A stretch of DNA of 64,000 nucleotides. Source: Onchocerca volvulus. Lineage: Eukaryota; Nematoda; Chromadorea; Rhabditida; Onchocercidae. The stretch spans positions 2,150,976 to 2,214,975 of the forward strand of contig HG738139.1 of assembly GCA_000499405.2 (NCBI GenBank), written 5' to 3'. A program made the position numbers and the translations under genes. The notes beneath the pieces were generated by a model, which saw only the letters and a program-made list of their open reading frames with translations, was not told the DNA's origin and made no database searches. Each line of letters starts with the position of its first letter. Position 1 is the stretch's first letter. This document shows positions 1-10,800 of the stretch, in pieces.

Positions 1-191
1 TACATAATATGGTTAGTCTATGCGGGTTATGATACATTTCTTTTGATGCTATTTGCATCAATTAAAATACTTGACAAAATAATAAATTAATTCAATGCTA
101 TGTTGGTCATCTTCAAAATTTTAACTTTTAATTAAGTTTGAAAATTTTCGAAATTGTTTAAATTGGGAAAAATTATTGAGAATTTTTTTAG

Positions 192-3100
192 TTCAATTTT
201 TCTGGGTTCACATTCTGGAAGATTCGTTTCGTTATCTCTGGATGGGACTAAAAAATGGGAAATTGAATTTGGTGGACGAATTGAAGCGACTGCTTGCTGT
301 CAAAATGGTATCATTGCTGTAGGTTTGTTTTTCTTATTTACATAGTTGTCTCCTATTTTCATTCGCATTTAGAAATATTTGAGATTTTCCTTCGTATTAT
401 ACTACATCTGGATCCCATTTTTTACCATGGAAGCACTTTCTCAGGTAACAGAAGAATTCTCCTATGAATAAATTATATGCTTAATTGACATTGATTATCA
501 ATCCTCGATTTCGGTTTTTATGTTTCCTGTTATTTGTTGCTCATGTAATTAAAATTCATTTGTAATTCGCTTTGTTTCATTTTATTGAAAGGTAGATCTG
601 TTTATGTTCTAAATTTTTCACAACCTTTAGTCCTATCTACTTAGAATAGCCTAGAAAAAAAAAAAAAAAAAGAACTTTTGCCAAGAATTTTATCTTCTTT
701 TTCTTCATCCATATATTGGCTTTCGAGAAACTATTTTGATATTTTATAGGCTGCTACGATGGCTATCTGTATTTTCTGGATGAAAAAAGCGGACGGATAA
801 TATGGAAATTTGCCACAGGGAATGTTATCAAATCTCCTTCTGTACTTATTGATGCGGGAAATAAGTGCTTGTTCGGATCGCATGATAAATGTCTTTATTT
901 GCTTGATATCAAGGTGAGTTGTTAGACGTTACATCCGTAATATTCTTCAGCTCATACACTCTCATATCTTCTTCATTATACATGTTTATGATGTCTTAAA
1001 ATAGCTTTAGGTATTTAAGTAATTACATCTTTTTATGATTATCTGTACATTTTCCATTTATTTTTCATTTATTTTAGAATCAGATGATACTGTGGAAGGT
1101 ACTATGTGATGGTAGTATTCTATCATCACCTGTACTTACCGGTACAACTGTATTGTGTGCCACTTTACGAGGGGAATTTCTTGGTGTTGAATTAGTAAGT
1201 TTTAAAAAGCCTTCTCTCTTTTGTTTTTTCTGGGTGCTATTGTCGTATTTCATTTGGAAAATGTTTGCATATTATAGGATAGGTTATCTTTTTTAGATTT
1301 TTCTAAATTTCAAGTTTTAACAGTCGGAGCGTGAGATAGTTTCTTTTTTTTCCATTTGAAAAATAATTTGCTATGAGTTCATTTGTATGATTGTGGCAGT
1401 TGTATGTGACTATTTGCTAGACAATTTAAATCAGTAGTTTATTCTAACTTTATTACTGTCAGAAAATTTTCATTGCTAATTTCGAGGAATCGTTGATAGA
1501 GTAAGTGCAAATGAGCGGATGAAAGCCATTATTATCTATAATCAAATTATTTGATGTTAAAGTTACCTGCTTCAAGAGTAATTGAAATACTGTAACCAAG
1601 TTTTATCTCTTGATTTTGAAGTAGTGACAAAGAAAATTATTTATTTCGAGTAGAAAGTCTTCATTTCAAAAATAATTTGGATTTTTATAATTTAAAATTC
1701 TCGTATCTTCAAGTATTCTATACGTCCGATTTTTTGTTTTGCATAGTCGGTAAAGCTGCGTTTTAAAACTCTCATTGGCCATAAATTTATTTTTTCCGGA
1801 ATGCTTAGAATTATAAAATTTTTTTTAAGTGGCGGCCAATAGTCCTGAACAGAAAGCTATTCTTTAGTGTCTATAAAAATTTGCATCTTTTTTCTGAACG
1901 CTTTTATGAAATAAACGGAATTTCTCAAATGAATCATGATAATATGGCGATTATGGGAAGGAATATTATTTCAGCGGAACAATTGTATCTTTTTCGATTA
2001 ATCAAAAAGTTGCACGTACTTTTACTGAATAAAAATATTAAATAAATGCGAAAGTTGATATTTCAAATATTGAATTAAATGTATATATTTTGAATACTAC
2101 TACTTTACCATTAGCTGAAATTTGATTGTGGCGTTGAAATGTGGATGAAATTATAAGGGTATAATTTTTCCTGCTCGAATAATTTTCCATTTCAGGACAC
2201 CGGCAATATCTTATGGAAAATTCAACTTGCTGCACCTATATTCGCAAATTTATGTGTCATAGAATTTAGCCATCGTGTATTGATTGCGAATGTTAAAGGG
2301 CTAATAACATTATGCGACACAAGAAATGGACAGATAGTACGTTTTTTTTTTTTTCTTTTTTTTTTTTAACTTTGTCATTTAGTCACTGCTAATGTCTCTT
2401 TGCACTTTTCACTTACGCTACGTGTTTAATTCCATTGTCTACATACGGTGTACGAATTCTCCAACTGTTAACATTCTACTATATATTTGATTGGAAACTG
2501 ATGACTCAAAATTGTCTTTCAGAATTTATCTTTTCTAAACTTTGTCTTAGATTATTACCGAATCGCAAATCTAGTATCTCTTCTAAAACTTCTATTAATG
2601 AAAATGGAAGATTATCGTGATTTATGTAGTTCCGTTTGTTGGGATAGATTTATTTATTTTTATCAAATATTACAAAAAAGACGTGAAAAGACCAAATTAA
2701 TGGTTTGAATTGTTATCTGCTTCAGTTTTCAGGAAGCTGAGGAAAATATCACTTTTAAGACGGATAAGAGGCATGCATGATATGTAGATGTTGTTTATGA
2801 CAAAAAAAATACTACAGTATTGTCGAGAAGCGTTTTATCAATTCTCGAGTCTTTCTAGCAACGACACACAGATATCGTTTCCTCCACTTTCCTTCCATCA
2901 ATTCAGACATAACGTTCGTCTGATTAATTTATTCGTTTTTCACGCCTTTCGATACAATCCTCATATTTCTCCTTTTTTGAAATTTTGTTTGTATAGTATA
3001 TTATCTTTTAGTATATTAACACTGTATTCTTTTACTGCACATATTCATTCTTTTGAATCATCGAATAAACAAGATAAATGATTAAATTTTGCTGAAAAAA

Positions 3101-4162
3101 TCATTTTTTTTTTTGTCACGATCTTTTCTCCTAACTTTTCCTAGCCTCTTTTTTCCATCCTTTGCATTCTCTTTAATTTTTTTCTACTTCTTTCTGTTTT
3201 ATAAACATTAGATGCTAAAATAAATAGAACTCATTTTTCCTCTTCTTGAAATCTTTATTCTTCATTTGGCTATCTTTTCTTTGAAATTTTCAATTTTTTT
3301 TTTTTTTGGCGAATTTCCTTTTCCGATAATCTTTCCGTCTTCACTGAAAATAATTCAAAATATTTTCCTGAAAGTTCTAGCAGCAGAATAAAGCAAAATG
3401 ATTCAAATGCATAAAAATAAAAGCCATTCAAATTGACTGATTATTAAGATACTTATTTAGAAATTAAGTGAAAATTTTGAAATCTTTCAGTCAGATGGTT
3501 TTTGAATTTTATATCTCTGATTATAGATCGTCGTTGAGGAAATTATCTGAGATATCACTGTCAATTCTTTTATTCGAGATCCGCTTTTTCGAAGAGATGA
3601 AATTCAGTAATATTTTGTGTTCAAATAGAAATATTTTTAAGGGAATTTTCTAGAAATCTTATTTCAGATGTATCAATATGACATTATGGAGTGTGTTTTC
3701 GCAGCACCAGTACTATTTCCGGATAATTCCAATAATTCTAACATATCGGTTATCGTAACTCAATCTTCTTCATTATTCTTATTACAAACAGATACTCTTC
3801 AACTACTCTGGTATATACGAATCGATGGAATAGGATCATTTCCTAGACCACCGGAAATCCTGAATAGTACAGGATATCTTTTTATTCAAGATTCTTCCGG
3901 TACACTGTTAGCTATCAAAGGACTGAGAAATTTGATGAGGAGAAATACGGATTTGGAAATTTCTACGATAGAAATTGTCAAAGTTTTAAAAGTACCTGGT
4001 GAAACTTTCGGTGGTGTACGAATTTTGAAAACAGACGAGACAGACATTAGTAACAGTAATTCTAGCAATAGTAGTTGCAGTTGTAAAACAACGATTGCCT
4101 CTTATCGTGCTTTGATTGGAAGTCGTGATGATCGTGTACGGTGCTTTTATTTTTCACTTTGA
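192..4162 (+). CDS. AASDH: AASDH-like protein, C-terminal beta-propeller (5' end outside window)
   Basis: Five exons join in phase with GT/AG borders: 192-322, 750-913, 1078-1194, 2196-2336, 3668-4162 (stop TGA). They encode about 349 residues of PQQ-type propeller blades: 'GSHSGRFVSL', 'GCYDGYLYFLD..SGRIIWKF', 'GSHDKCLYLLDIK', 'GEFLGVEL', 'DTGNILWKIQL', then 'VPGETFGG' and 'IGSRDDRVRCF' near the end. This blade order matches the C-terminus of AASDH/ACSF4 (adenylation domain, carrier domain, propeller), a family proposed to activate an amino or fatty acid onto a phosphopantetheine carrier; its in vivo role is poorly settled. The adenylation and carrier domains should lie upstream of base 1. 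The last intron is 1.33 kb. A near-identical copy of the last two exons lies at 24.8-26.8 kb. The domain assignment is firm; the family name is from remembered similarity. Confidence 0.85.
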
Positions 4163-4392
4163 TCGAACGAGAGAAAAGAAGAAAGAAAGCGAGAAAAATT
4201 GAAGAATTTTGAATGATGTGAAGAAAGAAAATGAAGTGACAAAGCGAACATTTTCTTTTTTTAAATTTAAAAAAACTAATAAGGAAGAAAGGAAGAAGAA
4301 AAGGAAGAAAGAAATGAAATGAACAAATATTGAGATCGTCACAGAGAAGATGCTCACAACGATATGTCTTAGCAACTGATTCGCATATATTC

Positions 4393-4398
4393 AATAAA
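4393..4398 (+). terminator. AATAAA polyadenylation signal of the AASDH-like gene
   Basis: A canonical AATAAA lies about 230 nt after the stop codon at 4162. The same signal is kept at 26997-27002 in the duplicate copy. Confidence 0.6.
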
Positions 4399-4714
4399 AT
4401 CGATTCAGTTAAACTAAACTGAAATCAACAAATCTTCATTTACTTTATAAAGCGAAATAAATTTGAAATTGGTTACATTCTAGCTGTACTATACAATTGT
4501 ACTATACAATTTTATCTGACAATTTGGTCAATGCACGTTACTTGTCATAAATCATATGTTATGTTTTCGAAGTCGGGATACTAATATGTTATTTGAACTT
4601 ATATTGAATGTTGATCGAAAACAGTCAACAGATCGTCCTAATTTCTTACCCGCAAAGAGTTTTTATGACTAATGCCGTAAATTGTTTGCGCAACAAGAAA
4701 GTTCTAAGTAGCAA

Positions 4715-5345
4715 TGTCGGGAAAACCGAAATATTTCTTTGCATCATAGAAATATCTTTGTATATGCAAATTTTTGACCTTTACGCTATAATTAACATAT
4801 TGTAAATTGTGTGTTACTATAGTGGAATGGAGTAAAAACTTCACTATAAAAAAAGGTCCTTATTTGAGGGGGTTCATTCATTGATTCAATCCTTTGCTCT
4901 AACCGGTCAGAGCATTCAATCCTTTGATCTGACCGGTCAAAACCTTCAATCCTTTTCCTGATCGGTATTCCAAAAGCGGCTCTTACCAAAATTTATAATC
5001 CCCAAAAAACTTCCTGAAGTTAAGTTTTTCTTTTTAGGAGATCAACTTCCTAAAGGTAAGTTCAAATTACTTGCAACCCGCGAATAATTTCCGAGAAGGA
5101 AGTTTAAATTACCTAACCCGCAAATAATTTTCCAAAGGAAGTTCAGACTATCTATAACCTCAGATAACTTGCCTCCTATCAAAGGAAGTCCAAGCTATCA
5201 ATTGTATAACCGATATTGATCGATATATTGTGTACCGCAGTTGTGGTAAATAAAACTCATCATTTGAAAGACTTCGTTACAACAAGGAAACAAAATCATT
5301 TGTACCAAGTTCCAAGCCTTCACTTAATTTTATTTTCCCAATAAA
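4715..5345 (+). repeat. 5' LTR of the retrotransposon remnant
   Basis: Starts near TGTCGGG at 4715 and ends before the primer-binding site. It contains three tandem copies of a 'caatcctttg..ctgaccggtca' motif at 4887-4965 and an AATAAA-containing stretch near 5250. Confidence 0.55.
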
Positions 5346-5897
5346 TTGGTGCCACGAGTTGGGATAATGTCAATAGCTTAATGACAAATGTTAAACCGCA
5401 AGGGAAGAGTTGAAACAACAAAATCATCTGTATTAAATTCCAATCCTTCCACAAACTACTTTCACGACAAATTTGGTGCCTTAGATGAGATGTTGATATC
5501 GACCTTCTATCAAAACGATCAAAACAAACATTTAATGTGAAAAGATCAATCGAACAGAACTTTCAAGAACTTCTCAAAGAAGATTCGAAGAGCAATCTTT
5601 TGATCAGAAGGAACACTCAACGCAGAATGAAATAATTTGGGATCAACTAAATTTAAAACTAATTGAGAAATTTCGCTCTGAAATGAATCTAAAAAAAGTA
5701 AACGACGGAATCTTTTATATTCAAAACTAATTTCCAGAAATGGATCCAAGAAAAGATTAATGACCAAGAAAACTCAAAAATTCAGCCACAAATGTTCGAG
5801 AAATCAATTCAGAAAATCAACAAGAGATACCACAAAACGACGAATTCAAACAAACTAATTTTGATTTAGCACCCAAATTCTTCCCACTGAAAGGATT

Positions 5898-6431
5898 TAT
5901 CGTAAAAACAGAAATATTTCTTTGTATTATGAAAATACTTTCTTATATGCAAATTTTTACCCTTACGCTATAATCAGCATATTATTAATTGTGTATTATT
6001 ATGGTGAAATGAAGAATAACTTCACTATTTTTTATAGTTATTACCTGAGGGGATTCATTTGTTGATTACCTTTGCTCTGACCGGTCAAAGCCTTCAGTCC
6101 TTTGCCCTGATCGGTATTCCAGGAGCAGCTCTTCCCAATATCTATAACTTCTAAAAACTTCTTACTTGCAACTCGCAAATAATAATTTCCCAAAGTGAAG
6201 TTTAAATTACTTACATCCGCAAACAACTTTCCAAAGAGAAACTATCTGTAACTCTCAGATAATTTTCCTCTTATCAAAGGAAATCCAAACTATCGATTGT
6301 ATTATCGATAACTATCGATTCATAATATGTCGCAGTTGTGCCAAATAAAACTCATCATATGAAGAACTTCGTTACAAAATAAAATTATTTGTACCAAGTA
6401 CTAGTCCTTCTCCAAGTTTTACTTTCTTGAC
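5898..6431 (+). repeat. 3' LTR of the retrotransposon remnant
   Basis: Aligns along its length with 4715-5345 but is shorter, having lost parts of the 'ccggtcaaa' array and of the middle. The 3' border is approximate because the terminal similarity fades near 6425. Confidence 0.5.
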
Positions 6432-6631
6432 AAGAAGTAAATTATAACTATTTCCTAAGTTTTAAGAAATCTACAAAGCTAAAGAGAAATGATAAGGACA
6501 AATCAATTTCGAAAAGTAAAGTTTAAAGACTTTTTAGGACTAGTAACAGGTATACCCAAAAAAAAGCAACCTTCATTTAATTTTTTATCCAAAAAGTGTC
6601 GCATACTTCAGAGTATTAAATTGCTTTTTTT

Positions 6632-6717
6632 TAAAGTAAAGTAAATAAAGTAAAGTAAAGCAAAGCAAAGTAGTAGTAAAGTAAAGTGAAGTAAAGTAAA
6701 ATAAGTAAAGTAAAGTT
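6632..6717. repeat. (AAAGT)n-type simple repeat
   Basis: About 86 bases made of AAAGT, AAAGC and AAGT units, between the LTR remnant and the innexin gene. No coding potential. Confidence 0.8.
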
Positions 6718-6936
6718 TAAAAATAATTATTGATATTAATTTTATCAAGAAAGTGACATGCTACTCTTGAAACACAGTTACGTCAATGAGTGAAACAAAA
6801 GTGTAATTGCAATATTAACGTAAACTAAAACATTTATCTTCTTCAGCAAATAAGTAAAAGCATCAGAATTTTTAAATGATATATTAGTTGACGCCATGGG
6901 TATCCTTCTTTAGCATTAAACAGCATTTGTTTAACT

Positions 6937-7025
6937 AACTTTGTACTGAATAATTAAGATCAAAAGATATTTGAAAAGATAACACTTTTCAGATACTCTT
7001 GATCTTAATTATTCGGTACAAAGTT
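6937..7025. repeat. Long inverted repeat (hairpin), about 41-nt arms, 6-nt loop
   Basis: The arm at 6937-6978 pairs with 6985-7025. The first 27 positions pair with a single T/C difference; the loop-proximal part has a few mismatches. It lies in the intergenic DNA upstream of the innexin gene. It could be a foldback transposon relic or a small-RNA precursor; the sequence alone does not decide. Confidence 0.75.
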
Positions 7026-7884
7026 GGGGAAAAAAATACATAATTGTCATATTCATTGAAAGAAAAATATGAATGAGAAATTTTTAAGAAAATGTAGTTT
7101 TTTTTTTTTAGATGTAAAGCATTTACTTTAATGTAAAAATTAGGGCAATAATTTTGACCGAGTGTAACCGGAAATACCGGGATTAGAGAATATTTTTTCA
7201 AAGATGGGTACCATTTTAGGGAGATGAAAGAGTAGCCATCATTAGTATCATTGTTACTGAAATAATGTTATCAGTGACTGATCCAGCGCTGATAGCACTC
7301 GGGATACGATCAATTTCATATAGGTCACAGCGTTAAAAGGAGGGCACCCCGAAGGGAATGGATGATGACTTCAGGCGGGGAGAAAAGGCGCTACAGTATC
7401 CATCCTGGATGTTACCGTAGGAGAAAGGAGGATTCGTTCTCGACAGCATCTTCTTCATTTTTTCAGCTTCATTTCGTTTCATTTTTTTCTTGGTTGTCAA
7501 ATGTGAAACGGTATGAAGCTGAAAGGATTCGTTTTTTTATTCGTTTTCGTCCTCTTTCTCTTATGGCAGCTTAATTTTTGTGGCTGTTTTTATGAAATGA
7601 ATATTTCATCTTCCAGTTGGTGTCATTTAGCTTAAATTTCATTCTTAACCTTAATCCCGATCCCGAATTTCTCTATGATATAGCCAAGCATTCAACTGCT
7701 TCTTGCTATATTTATATAAATTTATTAAATTAGAGAAGAGACAACCTATTAATTATTGTGTATCGGACCGTTTTAACCCCTCCCTTCTGGCACGTGAAAA
7801 TATTGCAATTGAGATGTTATTCATTTAGATAAGTTCTGATTAAGTGTTCAAGTGTCGCTTCAGTCTGCCCCAGTAATCTACGAA
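7026..7884. other. Intergenic region upstream of the innexin gene
   Basis: Includes a more GC-rich patch at about 7325-7450. No gene-like reading frame, tRNA or clear promoter motif was recognised. It presumably holds the innexin promoter and 5' UTR. Confidence 0.4.
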
Positions 7885-10800
7885 ATGTTTCTCGGGATAC
7901 CAAGTCTGAATAAATTCGTCTCGAGAATTAGCATTTCTCAACTCGATGATTTAGCCGGTAAGTTATTACATCTATTGGATGGAAATTTATGTAGTTGAAA
8001 AAACATCAGAAAATTAAGCCTGTTTGATGGAATAATCATTAAAGCAACTGATATGTTCGCTAGAGTCATGTCAGTCTATTACTTTAAATAGATGAGAAAT
8101 TATAATGACAAACTGAAACTAATTAGTAATGCCTGTCATTTGTGATAATATATGTGTTGAGTTCATGACAACATCAGGGAATCGGTCGGATTTTGGAAGG
8201 ATGTCTCTTGTTAATTATTTTATATTTTCTTAGGCAATTATATTTCTATTTTTCTCAATCAGTTTATTTATTATTTGCATAGCACTACGATATTTACAAT
8301 TTCTATTCATAATTCTTTTATTCACAGTTTAAGATGAAGTATGTTGATATAATTGCATTTTCCATGCATGAAGAAGGAAAGTCTTGTCGAATAAATAATT
8401 CCAAAAAAGTGATAAGTCGATGAAAGTACTAGAAAAGGAAATCAAAATCTAGCAGGATGAGAATATTAAAAACATTGAATAGAGCTTAAACCTGGTGATA
8501 CTGAAAAATATAGCTTGAATTTGAGCAGTAACTTGGCTTTAAAAAAAAAAAGCGATTCATCATGTATGCTGTTTTAGATCGCTGCAATTATTTTTATACA
8601 GTGTTGGCGTTATTGTTTTTCTCACTGCTTATCGGTACCAAACAACATTTTGGTGCGCCAATTCGTTGCCTTGTCGATCGACAATATTCAGGTTGATTTA
8701 TGGCCTTTTCAGTACTCGTGAGATATATTGCTTCATAAGCGCCTTTTCACTCACGATGACCTTAACGTTCTAATTAATTCACTATCACCCATGACAATAT
8801 CATACATATCTCACCAAATATTGAGATGTGGCAATTCCAAGTCTTTAGCTTAATAATAGTTTAGGAAGTGTGTAATTTTTTCGTTTTTATTCGCATGCGC
8901 TCGGAGAATTATGAGTCAAATTTACCAAAAGAAGTGAAAGAAGAATGCACTCCATTTATCATATAACATGTTTAAGAACATAATTCTATTCTTAGGCTCT
9001 TGGATTGGTTATGTACATGATTACTGCTTCATAGCAGAACGTTATTCGCTAACGCCGCCTGAATATGAAAAAGATGAAATTGCCGCTTTCGATCCAACAA
9101 ATGAGAAAAAGTATGAGAATTATTACCAGGTAGAATTTAATCTTTTGCTGAACAGCTTTTTTCTCTAGTAATTATAGTTATACTAGTACACAGATTTTTC
9201 TGGTAATGACCTAGAAGCAACAATATTTTATTTTTATTTTTAAAATGTGAAAATGGAAATGATCAACCCATTTTTATTTCTTTTTCTGGTCAACAAATAT
9301 TGTTTATAGCACTGGACTTCATGTTTAAAAATATCTGTACATTGGACTATCATTTTGAAAAATTCACTTCGATTTTGAAGCCACAGAAAAGATTTCTTAC
9401 TTCACTTTTTTGATCCTGCGTCAATAGATATTGTTTATAGCACTGAACTTTATGTTTAAAAATAACTGTATGTCGAATTAATCTTTTGAAGAATGAGTTA
9501 GTGACTCACTTGGGCAAGATATGCGAAACTGTAAGATTTAAAAACGAATGATCTAATGAAGAAATGCTATAAAGCAATAGTTGCAAAATTCCTTAGCTTC
9601 TTGTTGCAGTGGGTGCCGTTTCTTTTGGCTGCTCAAGCGTTAGCCTTTTACGTGCCGCATTTTTTGTGGAAGTGGTTTCAAAAATTAAGCAGTAAGTTTC
9701 GTAAATATTAGCGCGAAAGTATTTAGCTTATTTTTTTTGTAGGGTCTGTTATCACTTTTTATTTTTATCTTTAATAATACAACTTGTTTCCACAGATTCA
9801 GCTGGATAATCCACTATAAAATTTTAAACTTAAACTTGCTTTTTATTCTGCATATCGAGTTGTTTCTTCAGCAAGGGTTATTTTTTATTTTGTTTTGGTT
9901 GTTAACTGGAGCAATTTCTTTTTTTTGTTCTGCGACTAGTAAAATACTCGACATTCCGAAAATTCGCTGTTTTCGTTTAAAAAAAAAAATGTATAAAAAC
10001 GATTTACATGAAAAATGTTCGTATTACTTATGCTTTAGAATTGCAATTAATTTCTTTCAAACTAACAAATTATATTCCTTTTTTTCAAAATTACTGGTAT
10101 TATTGAAAATTTTTTCCCTTACAGATTTGGATATGGCAATAGCAGTAAACGAAGCAATTCGAATATGTAATATGTTTGCAGACGAGCGTATTGAAGCTGT
10201 AAAAGATTTGGTACAATATCTTGAACAGGTGGTACTTTTTTCTAGAAAATTTTTTCCTTGTTACCTTCAAAATTATATGCTTCAGTAGCATGTATTTCGC
10301 ACAATATTCTTTCTATTTAGCCTTCAGACAATAAATCAACGATGCTACTATCGTTTGACGAAAGGACTTGTACCTTAAAGTACTGGCTCTCAATTCATAG
10401 GTTGAGATTGATGAATTATATTTTAGTGTGCGTTTGACTTTTTTTTCTCCATATTCATACGAATGAAAAGCAGGATAAAAGTAGGATAAAAATAGCCAGT
10501 TCAAAGAAAGCTGAGTAGTTGTTATAATTCAGGTATATCGTAAGTTAATGAAATCGTTGAATTTGAATTTCATATTTTTTGAGTCTCATAGTTGGGCTAT
10601 TCGTTCTATTCAGTGCTTTTTTCATTAAAAATTTGATTTGATTGGTATTTCAGAAAGTACGTTAACATTTTATTCCCAAATTAATCATCCTAATCTATTC
10701 ATTGCTAAGTTTTTGATGGTTCATACATCTGATACTAGAAATGCAATTGATAAATATTCTTGGCACGCTTAAATTTTGAGAATATTATCATGCTTTGAAA

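Larger units (their letters stand above)
4715..6431 (+). mobile_element. Degenerate LTR retrotransposon remnant (BEL/Pao-like)
   Basis: Two direct repeats flank about 550 bp of internal sequence. The 5' LTR is about 4715-5345 and the 3' LTR about 5898-6431. They share a start near 'cgaaatatttcttt', the blocks 'gaccggtcaaa' and 'ctgatcggtattcca', the 'aaataaaactcatcat' region and 'tttgtaccaagt'. The 5' LTR is followed directly by TGGTGCC (5347-5353), the form of a tRNA primer-binding site. The internal part holds only a short polar stretch (about 5540-5760) that could be a gag remnant; no reverse transcriptase or integrase is left. LTR divergence and indels indicate an old insertion. BEL/Pao is a guess from LTR style. 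Confidence 0.6.

Noticed and set aside
2788..3081. 97-codon frame inside the last AASDH intron, repeated at 25391-25684
   Set aside because: It lies within an intron and is preserved only because the whole segment was recently duplicated. Its composition (Phe/Ser/Leu) is that of T-rich DNA.
4062..4394. Long antisense frames over the AASDH last exon and 3' UTR
   Set aside because: Antisense shadows of a coding exon and an A/G-rich UTR; Phe-rich composition.
7362..7574. Plus-strand 70-codon frame upstream of the innexin
   Set aside because: Basic and Phe/Ser-rich; no homologue, and its end runs into T-rich noncoding DNA.
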